Below, in pieces: positions 17,580 to 26,676 of a stretch of 64,000 bases of DNA. The DNA lies in the NCBI RefSeq assembly GCF_019654975.1, contig NZ_BPEW01000020.1, positions 27,726 to 91,725 on the forward strand, in the 5' to 3' direction. Position 1 is the stretch's first letter, and every line of letters begins with the position of its first letter. The notes beneath the pieces are model-generated. The model had not been told where the DNA came from and searched no databases. It saw only the letters and a list, made by a program, of their open reading frames with translations. The DNA is from Shewanella sp. c952 (GTDB lineage: Bacteria > Pseudomonadota > Gammaproteobacteria > Enterobacterales > Shewanellaceae). Made by a program: the position numbers and the translations under genes.

Positions 17580-19328
17580 ATGAAAAATTTTAATAAATCT
17601 TTGCTGGTAACGGCAATGGCTAGCGCTTCTTGTGGTGTGTATGCAGCAGCTGAAACAGACAAGCCTAATATCTTAATCATTGTTGGTGACGATGTTGGTT
17701 TTGCGGATACTGAGCCCTATGGTTCTGAGGTCAACACACCTAACTTAATGGCGCTTGCAGATGAAGGGGTAAAGTTTACTAATTTCCATGCTTCACCAAC
17801 CTCTTCTGTAACTCGGTCAATGATGTTAACTGGTGCTAATAGCCACGAAGTTGGGTTAGGCACTTTTGATTATGCCGTTTACCCTGATGCTATTGGTAAA
17901 CCTGGCTATGAAGGCTACCTGACTCGAGGCGGAGTCACAGTGTCGACTTTGCTTAAAAATAGTGGTTATCACACCTATTTGGCGGGTAAGTGGCATTTGG
18001 GGCATGAGGATGGATTCTTACCTGATGATCGCGGTTTTGAAGAGAGTTACGGCATTCTTGCAGGCGGTTCAAATCACTTCAACCGTAATATGATGTTTCC
18101 TGCTAAAAATGCCAATACTGCCAAAGCACTCCAAAAGGGCGAGATCCCCGTAGTGGAAGAGGAGCCGCTATATCGCAATGGTATGGTGGTTAAAGATCTC
18201 TATAAAGGAGAGTACTCCGATCAGGTTTATACCAACGAAATTATCAAGATGATTGATAGAAATAGGGCTGACGGCAAACCGTTTTTTGCCTACGTACCTT
18301 TCACTGCAATTCACTTGCCCTTGCAAGCACCAGAAGCGGCCTATCAAGATAAGATTGACTACTACGTAAAACATGGCTGGGACGATATTCGTGAAGATCG
18401 TTTCAATAAAATGAAGCTGATGGGCGTGATCCCTAAAGATGCCACTATTTCGGAGCGTAATAGCTTAAGCCGGCCTTGGGATTCGTTATCTGCGCAAGAT
18501 AAAGCTTGGTACGGTAAAAAAATGGCTGTCGCGATGGGCATGATGGAGCTGCAAGATCAGCAGATAGGTCAGATCACCGATTACCTTAAAGATATAGGCG
18601 AATATGACAATACCTATGTTATCTACCTCGCGGACAATGGCCCTGAAGCTGCTGATGTGACGGGGGAAAATATTAGTGATCTTATTCGCACTTGGACAGG
18701 GCATCACTTTGATAATTCGACCGAAAATTTAGGTAATGCAAACTCTAGTGTGTCCCTTGGTCCTGAGTGGGCGAGTGCTTCAACTGGCGGACTTTCTTGG
18801 TATAAAGCTTATACCGCAGAGGGTGGGATTCGGGTGCCGTTTATTGTTAAACCCGCAAAATCGATGCTAGGAAAAAAAGGAGCATTAGCAGCTGGAACTC
18901 AAACAAATAGCATGTCCCAAGTTAAGGACGTCGCGGCAACAGTTCTCGATATTGCAGGGGTCACTCACCCAGGAACCCAATATCAAGGCCGTAAAGTTGC
19001 GCCTATGAGTGGTGTCAGTTTACTGCCATTTTTTGAAGGCAAAAACACTGAAGTGCATCATGCTGATAATCCAATACCGTTTGAACTCTTTGGCAGTGGG
19101 ATCTTGCTAAAAGGTGATTACAAAATTATCCGTATCTCGACGGGTATGGGGGGAGATAGCCAGTGGAATCTGTATAACACTAAGCTCGATCCTGCTGAGC
19201 AGAATGATTTAAGCACTGAAATGCCTGAGTTATTTAAACAGATGTTAGCGGACTATAAAGCTTACTCGACTAAGCAGAATATTGTTCCAGTTGATGAGAA
19301 GTGGAACCCGTTCGAAAACGTGAAATAA
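17580..19328 (+). CDS. Exported Ser-type arylsulfatase
   Basis: A 582-residue sulfatase with a signal peptide (to about VYAAAET). The metal site is IIVGDDVGFAD, followed by the maturation motif SSVTRSMMLTG, GKWHLGHEDG, and a late EGGIRVPFIV segment. The residue to be converted to formylglycine is a Ser, at the first position of S-S-V-T-R. The usual Pro or Ala at the third position is Val here. Ser-type sulfatases need a radical SAM maturase, which is encoded next. ATG 17580 follows GAGAGG and starts the signal peptide. The substrate is unknown; it should be a sulfate ester in the periplasm. Confidence 0.88.
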   Translation: MKNFNKSLLVTAMASASCGVYAAAETDKPNILIIVGDDVGFADTEPYGSEVNTPNLMALADEGVKFTNFHASPTSSVTRSMMLTGANSHEVGLGTFDYAVYPDAIGKPGYEGYLTRGGVTVSTLLKNSGYHTYLAGKWHLGHEDGFLPDDRGFEESYGILAGGSNHFNRNMMFPAKNANTAKALQKGEIPVVEEEPLYRNGMVVKDLYKGEYSDQVYTNEIIKMIDRNRADGKPFFAYVPFTAIHLPLQAPEAAYQDKIDYYVKHGWDDIREDRFNKMKLMGVIPKDATISERNSLSRPWDSLSAQDKAWYGKKMAVAMGMMELQDQQIGQITDYLKDIGEYDNTYVIYLADNGPEAADVTGENISDLIRTWTGHHFDNSTENLGNANSSVSLGPEWASASTGGLSWYKAYTAEGGIRVPFIVKPAKSMLGKKGALAAGTQTNSMSQVKDVAATVLDIAGVTHPGTQYQGRKVAPMSGVSLLPFFEGKNTEVHHADNPIPFELFGSGILLKGDYKIIRISTGMGGDSQWNLYNTKLDPAEQNDLSTEMPELFKQMLADYKAYSTKQNIVPVDEKWNPFENVK

Positions 19329-19394
19329 GACCTGAGCTAGCAGCGCTTGATATTAAGTGCTGCAAGTTTGGTTGCTATATTAAGGTGGTCATAC

Positions 19395-20624
19395 ATGAAT
19401 ATAATCTCAGCTCCTCAATTTAATGGTAAAGCTCATAGTAAATTTCAAGCACTTGCAAAACCTATTGGTGCGATATGCAATATTGATTGCAGTTATTGTT
19501 ATTACTTAGGCAAACAACAATTGCTTGGATATTCTGCAAATGATAAGCCCGTTATGACAGATGCAATGCTTGAAAACTACATTAAGCAATATATAGAGGG
19601 GCAGAATACTGCCGAGATTATTTTTTCATGGCATGGTGGTGAGCCTACTCTATTAGGCATTGATTACTTTAAGAAGGTGGTTCAGTTTCAAGATAAGTAC
19701 TGTCCGCCGTACTCAAGGGTTAGTAATGACTTACAAACTAATGGCACCTTGTTAAACAAAGACTGGTGCCAATTCTTTAAAGCTAATGACTTTATAGTGG
19801 GGGTGAGTATTGATGGACCTGAAGCATTGCATAATCATCATCGGACCAATAAAGCGGGTCGAGGTACTTTTGATAAAACTATGCGCGGTATTAACTTGCT
19901 GCATGAGTATGGGGTTAACTTTGCCACACTTACCTGTGTTAACGACGTCACGAGTTTACAGCCGTTAACGGTTTATCGTTTTCTTCGCGATGAGGTTAAA
20001 TCACCACAAATACAGTTTATTCCAGTTGTCGATAAAGAGGCAATCTCGACCAATGGCAAGTGGCTTGAACTAGGCCACCAAGCCATTATTCCAGTGCAGG
20101 GAAATGTCGCTAAGTGGAGTGTTTTACCTGAGGATTGGGGCACGTTTCTTATCGCAATTTTTGATGAGTGGTACCAACATGACTTTGGTAAAGTGATGGT
20201 GCCTTACTTTGAAAACTTTATTGGTGTTTGGATGGGAAATGACAGCACCATGTGCACCTTAAGTGAGTTATGTGGAAAAGGTTTGGCGGTTGAACCTAAT
20301 GGTGATGTTTATGCTTGCGACCATTATGTTTACCCTGAGTTTAAGTTGGGTAATATCAAGCAAAATAACCTAGCAGAGATGGCATTATCTCAGACTCAGC
20401 AACACTTTGGTTTTGCTAAACAGAAGTCATTACCTAAACAATGTCAGCAATGTGACTTTTTGTTTGCATGTCATGGAGAGTGCCCAAAAAACCGCATTGC
20501 TAGAAGCATAGATGGCGAGCTTGGTTTGAATTACTTGTGTAGTGGATGGCTGAGTTTCTTTACCCATATCGATCCGATACTGTCTACACTGATTGAACGC
20601 AACGGATATGCATTGGAAAGATAA
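19395..20624 (+). CDS. Anaerobic sulfatase-maturating enzyme (radical SAM/SPASM)
   Basis: A 409-residue radical SAM enzyme that oxidises the active-site Ser or Cys of sulfatases to formylglycine. The AdoMet cluster motif is CNIDCSYCYYLGK (CxxxCxxC). The C-terminal SPASM domain has the Cys series in CTLSELCGKG, GDVYACDHYVYP, CQQCDFLFACHGECPKN and YLCSGW. ATG 19395 has AAGGTGG close upstream. It directly follows the sulfatase gene it should activate. The next gene starts inside its stop codon. Confidence 0.93.
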   Translation: MNIISAPQFNGKAHSKFQALAKPIGAICNIDCSYCYYLGKQQLLGYSANDKPVMTDAMLENYIKQYIEGQNTAEIIFSWHGGEPTLLGIDYFKKVVQFQDKYCPPYSRVSNDLQTNGTLLNKDWCQFFKANDFIVGVSIDGPEALHNHHRTNKAGRGTFDKTMRGINLLHEYGVNFATLTCVNDVTSLQPLTVYRFLRDEVKSPQIQFIPVVDKEAISTNGKWLELGHQAIIPVQGNVAKWSVLPEDWGTFLIAIFDEWYQHDFGKVMVPYFENFIGVWMGNDSTMCTLSELCGKGLAVEPNGDVYACDHYVYPEFKLGNIKQNNLAEMALSQTQQHFGFAKQKSLPKQCQQCDFLFACHGECPKNRIARSIDGELGLNYLCSGWLSFFTHIDPILSTLIERNGYALER

Positions 20625-21112
20625 TGATTATTGGTAGTGATTCGTATATTGCAATAGCCATGTTAATGGCGTTGCTTAGCTTATGGAAAACCTATTCAGG
20701 GCCGGCATTGGCCGGTGCGCTTTCATATAGTTACCCTGAAATGCTGCTGTTTAATGTAATTCCAGCACTGATAGCAGGTTTTAAAGGTTGGTATTATGGG
20801 CCGTTGTTTTTTCGAATCTTACCGCAGCGCAGTACACCAGGATTTAGGCCTAAACTGCGTCGATTCCTAGTGATTTGGAAGCGATATGGTCAGCTAGCAA
20901 TGGCATTTTTGGCACCTGTGCAAGTGGGGATCCCAAGTTATACATTGTTATCTAAAAGACTGAATCAAAGCGCAAGCAAAACTTTTAGCTTATTGTTCGC
21001 TTCGATATTGATATGGAGTAGCTTGAGCTACTTTGGCTTTCTCTACCTTGATTTTGAACAGTACATATCAATAGAGAGTTTAATTCCCTTTTACTCAGAG
21101 CAAAATTCTTAA
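20624..21112 (+). CDS. Hypothetical membrane protein, translationally coupled to the maturase
   Basis: A 162-residue protein with about three to four hydrophobic segments. A basic loop lies in the middle (RPKLRRFLVIWKRYGQ). Its ATG overlaps the maturase stop (TAATG), so the two are probably made together. The conserved-looking APVQVGIPSY segment did not lead me to a family. It could take up the sulfatase substrate or its product; nothing in the sequence proves this. Confidence 0.65.
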   Translation: MIIGSDSYIAIAMLMALLSLWKTYSGPALAGALSYSYPEMLLFNVIPALIAGFKGWYYGPLFFRILPQRSTPGFRPKLRRFLVIWKRYGQLAMAFLAPVQVGIPSYTLLSKRLNQSASKTFSLLFASILIWSSLSYFGFLYLDFEQYISIESLIPFYSEQNS

Positions 21113-21141
21113 AATTGAAAACTGTTTAATTGATAGATCTA

Positions 21142-21711
21142 TTATTTCAGAGCCGTTAGCGTTTCGGTCATAGCGTTGTCTAAAATCGAGCGATTACGTA
21201 ACATCGCCGTCATTAATGTCGCGCCTAACCATAGGCTAAAGAGTGTACGTGAAAGAGATATAGGATCGGCAATACTAAACTCTCCCGCCTCATTACCCTC
21301 TATAAATAGCTCCGCCATACATTGAATAATTTTTTCCACACCGTCAGCCATGGTTAGCTGCATTTTATTGGGCGTGCCAGCCATCTCTCCAGCTAATTTC
21401 ACCACTAAACACTTTATATGGAAGTCACGGCTTAATTTGGATTCACCCCAAAACTCAAAATAAGCTTCTACACGGGCTTTACGCGACATAGATTCATCGT
21501 TAAGAAAAGTCTGTAGTTTGGCTAAGTGTTCTTCAAAATAGTCATTGAGTAATATCTCACCAAAATGTTCTTTCGACTTAAAGTAATGATAGAAAGATCC
21601 CTTGGTGCCCTCGGCTTCATTGATTATTTTCATCAATCCCACGCCTGCAAATCCATGTTCATTAATTAGCTTGAAACCAGCATTGAGCATGGCTTGTCGT
21701 AGATCTTTCAT
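21142..21711 (-). CDS. TetR family repressor of the sulfatase cassette
   Basis: A 189-residue TetR protein: N-terminal helix-turn-helix (GFAGVGLMKIINEAEGTKGSFYHYFKSKEHFGE) and a C-terminal ligand domain. It converges with the cassette. A copy of the operator found at 15121 and 15844 lies upstream of its own start, which points to autoregulation and control of the whole cassette. The inducer may be the sulfatase substrate or the freed alcohol or aldehyde. Confidence 0.88.
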   Translation of the reverse strand: MKDLRQAMLNAGFKLINEHGFAGVGLMKIINEAEGTKGSFYHYFKSKEHFGEILLNDYFEEHLAKLQTFLNDESMSRKARVEAYFEFWGESKLSRDFHIKCLVVKLAGEMAGTPNKMQLTMADGVEKIIQCMAELFIEGNEAGEFSIADPISLSRTLFSLWLGATLMTAMLRNRSILDNAMTETLTALK

Positions 21712-21762
21712 TACTTTATGCCTGTGACCAAATCTTGATGTAGAGTTTAACGGCTAAACATA

Positions 21763-21779
21763 CCAACCGTCCAGTCTAG
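21763..21779 (-). promoter_or_regulatory. TetR-type operator, site 3 of 3
   Basis: On the minus strand TAGACTGGACGGTTGGT matches the two cassette operators at most positions (consensus TAGACYGRWCGGTTKG). It lies about 50 bp upstream of the TetR gene start. Confidence 0.65.
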
Positions 21780-21916
21780 TTAGTGTAGAGAGCTGAGTTA
21801 AGAAAAGTGACACAGAGAAAGGGTGTTGAACGACGATAAGCATTAGTTATCTGGCTAGCCATAGATGTAAAAGCTAACAGCGGCACAAGCCGCTATTAGC
21901 AAAGAGCATTTAGAAC

Positions 21917-23224
21917 TTAAAAAATATCTCTGAATCTATGATACAGCATGCCCATAGCAAGTAACGGCGAACGTAGGTGAGGACCACCTGGGAATGTCAT
22001 GTGAGGGATCTGTGCAAAAATATCAAACCGTTCAGCTTGAGTGCTAATGGCTTCTGCAATCAGTTTGGCTGCCATATGGGTAGCATTTACGCCGTGGCCT
22101 GCATAAGCCTGAGCGTAGAAAATATTTTTCGCATCTGGCAAGCGGCCTATTTGTGGGAGTCGGTTTGCGCCTATTCCTATCATACCGCCCCATTCGTAAT
22201 CGATACGTACCCCCTTAAGCTGCGGGAATACTTTTTCAAGGTTAGGTCTAAGGGCTGCTTCTATATCTTTTGGGTCTTTACCTGAATAGGTGCACAAACC
22301 GCCAAATAGTAGACGGTTATCTTCTGAGAGATGGTAGTAGTCGAGGTCGACTCTGAGATCGGCAAAGGCCATATTCTTTGGAATGATGCTGTCGCATTGC
22401 GCTTGGGTTAAAGGTTCCGTGGCAAGTATATAAGTGCCTGCTGGTAGCACTTTGCCACCAATATCACTTTCCAGTTCGTGACCAAGGTAAGCATTACCAG
22501 CTAGCACTAAATATTGGCAATTAACTTCACCATGTGCTGTTATCACTTTCGGTTTATCACCTTTAATGATTTTCTCTGCCGCGCTGTACTCAAACATCTT
22601 AACGCCTAGGCTGCGGGCAACCTTGGCTTCACCTAATGCTAAATTTAAAGGGTGTAGGTGACCGCTAGCCATATCAACTAACGCGCCTTGATAGAAGTCT
22701 GAGCCTATGACTTCACTAACGCGAGACTTGTCGAGCAGGGTCATGTTTTTGCCGTAACCAATCTTGCTCAGGTGCTCAAGATCTGCTTCGAGCTCATGCA
22801 TATGTTTGGGCTTTATCGCCAAGTCGCAGTAACCCATCTGCAAATTACAATCGATGTTATGCTGTTTGACTCGCTGCCTGACAATATCAACAGCTTCAAA
22901 GCCCATCTGCTCGATGCTGTTTACTCCTTCACGGCCGATGATGTTTTCGAACTGTTCAATATTATGACCAATGCCGCGGATAAGCTCTCCGCCATTGCGC
23001 CCTGAGGCTCCCCAGCCAATCCTTTTCGCTTCGAGTAGCGCGACAGAAAAGCCTTTTTGCGCGAGTTCTATCGCAGTATTAATGCCACTAAAGCCACCAC
23101 CTACAACACATACGTCAACATCGATTACCTCTTCCAATCGCGGTGATTGGTGTAGCTCTTTTGCTGTGGCAAAGTAATATGAGGCAGGGTATTGCTCACT
23201 ATGCACCGGGCTTTTAGTTGACAT
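21917..23224 (-). CDS. puuB: Gamma-glutamylputrescine oxidoreductase, paralogue 1
   Basis: A 435-residue FAD-dependent amine oxidase (DAO family). The Rossmann motif is VCVVGGGFSGINTAIELA, followed by WGASGRNGGELI, the PuuB/PuuB-like signature, and AQAYAGHGVNATHMAAKLIAEA near the C-terminus. It oxidises gamma-glutamylputrescine to the aldehyde, giving hydrogen peroxide and ammonia. ATG 23224 is preferred (GGAG 5 bases upstream) over one five codons earlier. It is divergent from puuR, with PuuR-like boxes in between. A second, similar gene is at 31080. Confidence 0.85.
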   Translation of the reverse strand: MSTKSPVHSEQYPASYYFATAKELHQSPRLEEVIDVDVCVVGGGFSGINTAIELAQKGFSVALLEAKRIGWGASGRNGGELIRGIGHNIEQFENIIGREGVNSIEQMGFEAVDIVRQRVKQHNIDCNLQMGYCDLAIKPKHMHELEADLEHLSKIGYGKNMTLLDKSRVSEVIGSDFYQGALVDMASGHLHPLNLALGEAKVARSLGVKMFEYSAAEKIIKGDKPKVITAHGEVNCQYLVLAGNAYLGHELESDIGGKVLPAGTYILATEPLTQAQCDSIIPKNMAFADLRVDLDYYHLSEDNRLLFGGLCTYSGKDPKDIEAALRPNLEKVFPQLKGVRIDYEWGGMIGIGANRLPQIGRLPDAKNIFYAQAYAGHGVNATHMAAKLIAEAISTQAERFDIFAQIPHMTFPGGPHLRSPLLAMGMLYHRFRDIF

Positions 23225-23305
23225 ATTTTCTCCAAACATGTGTTTTTATTGTAAATTGGACTTGGGACAGTATACTCAAGACTGTGTAAATAAATTATTT
23301 ACAGA

Positions 23306-23320
23306 TGTTCGTTATTTTTA
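23306..23320 (-). promoter_or_regulatory. Putative PuuR box (puuB side)
   Basis: Reading the minus strand, TAAAAATAACGAACA matches 12 of 15 bases of the remembered E. coli PuuR box. It lies about 80 bp upstream of puuB. Confidence 0.5.
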
Positions 23321-23348
23321 ACACGCTTTCCTGTAGAATACAAACACG

Positions 23349-23363
23349 CCCGATAAAATGAAC
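23349..23363 (+). promoter_or_regulatory. Putative PuuR box (puuR side)
   Basis: CCGATAAAATGAACA matches 11 of 15 bases, with the conserved AATGAACA core intact. It lies about 110 bp upstream of puuR, which suggests autoregulation. Confidence 0.5.
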
Positions 23364-23470
23364 AGTACTTATTTGATCAAGCTGTACTGCGTTAGAACCG
23401 GAACGTGCGTTTTGATTGTTCTGCATGTTGTTGGAGGCATAGAACGACAACTTCAATTAGGGGAAAGAAT

Positions 23471-24019
23471 TTGGATATTGGAGCAAGCCTTAAAACCGTT
23501 AGAAAAGAGAAAGGCTTATCACAGCGCGAACTTGCTAAGCGCGCAGGTGTAACTAACAGTACCATCTCGATGATTGAGAAAAATAGCGTTAGTCCGTCAG
23601 TGAGTTCTTTGAAAAAAGTACTATCTGGATTACCTATGTCTTTGGTGGAGTTTTTTTCCATTGAAGATGAGACTGTCAGCGAACAGAAGGTGGTTTATCG
23701 TAGTGATGAACTTTTGGATATCGGTGATGGTGTTTTGGACTTCAAATTAATTGGACGAGATTTTCCGAATCGCGCCATGTCTGTGATGAGTGAGACTTAC
23801 CCTCCTGGTGCTGATACAGGCATTGAGATGCTTAAGCACGAAGGGCAAGAAGCTGCGATGGTGATTGAAGGGAAACTCGAGCTCACCGTCGGCGAAGAGG
23901 TCTTTGAACTTAACGAAGGTGATAGCTATTACTTTAATAGTGAACTACCTCATCGTTTTCGCAATCCGTTTGATACGCCTTGCCGTATTGTTAGCGCGAC
24001 CACCCCAGCTAACTTCTAA
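23471..24019 (+). CDS. puuR: XRE-cupin transcriptional repressor of putrescine use, TTG start
   Basis: A 182-residue regulator: N-terminal XRE helix-turn-helix (LKTVRKEKGLSQRELAKRAG, TNSTISMIEKNSVSPSVSSL) and a C-terminal cupin (GQEAAMVIEGKLELTVGEEVFELNEGDSYYFNSELPHRF). Size and layout match E. coli PuuR. The start is a TTG at 23471 with AGGGG 7 bases upstream; the frame extends upstream to 23405, but those residues are Cys/Arg-rich and unlike the family. It is expected to repress the puu genes until putrescine binds. Confidence 0.85.
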   Translation: MDIGASLKTVRKEKGLSQRELAKRAGVTNSTISMIEKNSVSPSVSSLKKVLSGLPMSLVEFFSIEDETVSEQKVVYRSDELLDIGDGVLDFKLIGRDFPNRAMSVMSETYPPGADTGIEMLKHEGQEAAMVIEGKLELTVGEEVFELNEGDSYYFNSELPHRFRNPFDTPCRIVSATTPANF

Positions 24020-24047
24020 TCGTATAAGAAAACCATTATAAGACCTT

Positions 24048-24096
24048 ACCAGCTAGATACTTATTTAGCTGGTGGCTTTTGGTCGCTTTTTTTACA
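24048..24096 (+). terminator. Possible terminator after puuR
   Basis: ACCAGCTA and TAGCTGGT form an 8-bp stem with a 10-base loop. The T run comes only about 13 bases later (24087 onwards), so the case is weak. Confidence 0.35.
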
Positions 24097-24479
24097 CAAA
24101 TGTCCAGTGTTCTTTCTAAATCACAGCGTTCCATGTGTAAATAATATAAAGCATGGCGGCGCTATTTGTGTGAAGCGTGTCAACAATGGAAAACATGAGT
24201 AAAGCACTCAACTATTGCCTGCTAAAGCCACTGTTTTACTAGTAAAACAAACCATCATACCTTTAAGTTGTTGTAATTTATCATTGTTTGTTTTTAGTTC
24301 GATATTATTTACATTCCTAGCTGTTAATCTATTGCCTAGTTTCAAAATTAAGTGTACTGTGTGAAAAAATGAACATTTGAGTGTAATTTGTTCATTATAA
24401 AAAAATTCGTAAATCAAGATTAAAAATTACTATAAAAACCATTGAAAAAACTCTGAATACGAAGGATTGAAGGTGTTAT
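24097..24479. other. Long AT-rich puuD upstream region
   Basis: About 380 bp without a gene. It contains the inverted pair of PuuR-like boxes at 24361-24403 and an AT-rich stretch suited to a promoter. Nothing else was recognised. Confidence 0.5.
24361..24403. promoter_or_regulatory. Paired inverted PuuR-like boxes upstream of puuD
   Basis: AAAAAATGAACA (forward) and TATAATGAACA (reverse, 24389-24399) face each other, giving AATGAACA...TGTTCATT. The reverse box carries the exact 11-base core of the remembered E. coli box. They lie about 80-120 bp before the puuDA operon. Confidence 0.6.
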
Positions 24480-25241
24480 ATGTCGGAAGTAGGGCTCGCG
24501 GTAGTAGGTGTGACGGCATGCAATCAACAGTTAGGTTTGCATCCATTTAACATTGTTGGCGAAAAGTACTTATTAGCTATAGCAGATGCCACTCAAGCTT
24601 GGCCTCTGGTTATCCCTTCGCTGGGACATTGCCCTGCAGAAGTCGTGTTATCAAGGCTCGATGGCATTCTGTTTACCGGTTCCCCCTCAAACATTGAACC
24701 TCATCATTTTGATGGACCTGCAAGTGCAGCGGGAACGCATCATGACCCTAAGCGAGACGCCACAACTTTACCGTTAATTCATGCCGCTATTAAGGCGGGT
24801 GTACCAGTACTTGGTATTTGTCGTGGTTTTCAAGAGATGAACGTTGCCTTTGGTGGCAGTTTGCACCAGAGGTTGCATGAAGTCGGTGGCTTCATTGAGC
24901 ACCGTGAAGACAAAACCGCACCCGTTGAAGAGCAGTATGGTTTATCCCATGAGGTCAAGATAGAACCTGGGGGACTGCTTCACGATGCATGGGGCCGCAG
25001 CTCCGCAGAGGTGAACTCTGTGCACACTCAAGGCGTAGACCGTTTGGGTGTTGGGTTGCGGCCAGAAGCATATGCAAATGATGGATTAATTGAAGCGTTT
25101 TCAGTTAAAGACGCAAAGAATTTTGCATTAGGTGTTCAATGGCATCCAGAGTGGAAAGTGTTAGATAACGCTTTTTATACTGCAGTTTTTAAGGCCTTTA
25201 ATCAGGCATGCCAGCGCCGTGCAGCGAGCAGAGTAAAATAA
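24480..25241 (+). CDS. puuD: Gamma-glutamyl-gamma-aminobutyrate hydrolase
   Basis: A 253-residue class I glutamine-amidotransferase-like hydrolase (peptidase C26). The nucleophile elbow is VLGICRGFQEMNVAFGG with the catalytic Cys, the His/Glu pair is in GVQWHPEWK, and FTGSPSNIEPHHFDG is the family's substrate loop. It frees GABA and glutamate from gamma-glutamyl-GABA. puuA follows after 2 bases. Confidence 0.92.
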   Translation: MSEVGLAVVGVTACNQQLGLHPFNIVGEKYLLAIADATQAWPLVIPSLGHCPAEVVLSRLDGILFTGSPSNIEPHHFDGPASAAGTHHDPKRDATTLPLIHAAIKAGVPVLGICRGFQEMNVAFGGSLHQRLHEVGGFIEHREDKTAPVEEQYGLSHEVKIEPGGLLHDAWGRSSAEVNSVHTQGVDRLGVGLRPEAYANDGLIEAFSVKDAKNFALGVQWHPEWKVLDNAFYTAVFKAFNQACQRRAASRVK

Positions 25242-25243
25242 TA

Positions 25244-26593
25244 ATGAAAAAACTAATTAGCTATTTAAAAGACGAAAAGATCACCGAAGTTGAATGTGTT
25301 GTTTGTGATATGACCGGTATCGCTCGTGGAAAAATTGCCCCTGTGGGTAAGTTCATTGATGAAAAAGGCATGCGTATGCCAGAAAGCGTGCTGTTGCAGA
25401 CGGTGACTGGCGATTATGTTGAAGATGAAGCTTATGACGCTTTATTGGATGCTGCAGATATCGATTTTGTTTGTGTGCCTGATGAGAATGCCGTTTATAA
25501 ACTGCCTTGGACGATTGAAGCTACGGCGCAAGTGATTCACGATACCTACGATAAAATGGGTAATCCGATAGAGCTGTCTCCACGCAACCTACTTAAGAAA
25601 GTACTTAAGTTGTATGAAGATAAAGGTTGGAAGCCGGTTGTAGCCCCTGAAATGGAGTTTTATCTTACCCGCATTAATGAAGATCCCGATCAGCCGCTTA
25701 TTCCGCCTGTTGGTCGCTCAGGTCGTCAAGAGTCTGGGCGTCAGTCCTTCTCAATTGATGCTGCCAATGAGTACGATCCGCTATTTGAAGATATGTATGA
25801 CTGGTGTGAAATCCAAGGTTTAGATATCGATACCTTGATCCATGAAGAGGGCACAGCGCAAATGGAGATTAACTTCTCCCACGGTGATGCACTGTCGCTT
25901 GCTGACCAAGTGTTTGTATTTAAGCGTACTTTGCGTGAAGCGGCGCTGAAGCACAATGTCTGTGCCACCTTTATGGCAAAACCTATCACTAATGAGCCTG
26001 GCAGTGCGATGCACTTGCATCAAAGCATTGTTGACATTAAATCAGGAAAAAACATTTTCTCTAACGAAGATGGTAGCAAAGGCCCATTGTTCTACAGCTA
26101 CATTGGTGGCTTACAGAAGTTCATTCCTGAATTGCTGCCACTTTTCGCGCCAAATGTGAACTCTTTCCGCCGCTTCCTACCAGGCACATCGGCGCCAGTT
26201 AATCTGGAATGGGGCGAAGAAAATCGCACCTGTGGTCTGCGTATTCCTGAGTCTTCACCACAAAACCTACGTATTGAGAATCGTATTGCTGGCGCTGATG
26301 CCAACAGTTACCTATCGATAGCTGCAAGCTTATTGTGTGGCTATATGGGTATGGTTGAAGATGTTAAACCTATGACGCCAGTTCAAGGGCGAGCTAACGA
26401 AACCCGTAGCGGAATATCGCTGCCACTCACCCTTGAAGAAGCGCTGGCTGTTATGGCAGAGAGCTCAGCTTGTCGTGAGTATTTGGGAGAAATCTTTACT
26501 AACGGCTATGTGGCCGTTAAACAAGCCGATTTAGAGAACTATCGCCAAGTTATCAGTTCTTGGGAACGTAAATTCCTACTGTTAACCGTTTAG
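25244..26593 (+). CDS. puuA: Gamma-glutamylputrescine synthetase
   Basis: A 449-residue glutamine synthetase-like ligase that joins glutamate to putrescine using ATP, the first step of the gamma-glutamyl pathway. Typical segments are VVCDMTGIARGKIAP, APEMEFYL, EEGTAQMEINFSHGD, GSAMHLHQS, NSFRRFLPGTSAP and RIENRIAGADANSYL. The ATG at 25244 starts the usual N-terminus. The gap to puuD is 2 bases, so the two are one operon. Confidence 0.92.
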   Translation: MKKLISYLKDEKITEVECVVCDMTGIARGKIAPVGKFIDEKGMRMPESVLLQTVTGDYVEDEAYDALLDAADIDFVCVPDENAVYKLPWTIEATAQVIHDTYDKMGNPIELSPRNLLKKVLKLYEDKGWKPVVAPEMEFYLTRINEDPDQPLIPPVGRSGRQESGRQSFSIDAANEYDPLFEDMYDWCEIQGLDIDTLIHEEGTAQMEINFSHGDALSLADQVFVFKRTLREAALKHNVCATFMAKPITNEPGSAMHLHQSIVDIKSGKNIFSNEDGSKGPLFYSYIGGLQKFIPELLPLFAPNVNSFRRFLPGTSAPVNLEWGEENRTCGLRIPESSPQNLRIENRIAGADANSYLSIAASLLCGYMGMVEDVKPMTPVQGRANETRSGISLPLTLEEALAVMAESSACREYLGEIFTNGYVAVKQADLENYRQVISSWERKFLLLTV

Positions 26594-26676
26594 AGCGTGT
26601 CGCTACAGTTATCGATTTTGGGGATTGATAGCTGCAGTGGTTTAAAGCAAAAGTTGAGATTTATAAAAAGGAGTCA
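26594..26676. other. Imperfect hairpin after puuA
   Basis: CTACAGTTATCGAT and ATTGATAGCTGCAG (about 26603-26637) can pair at most positions. There is no following T run, so a role as terminator is uncertain. Confidence 0.3.
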
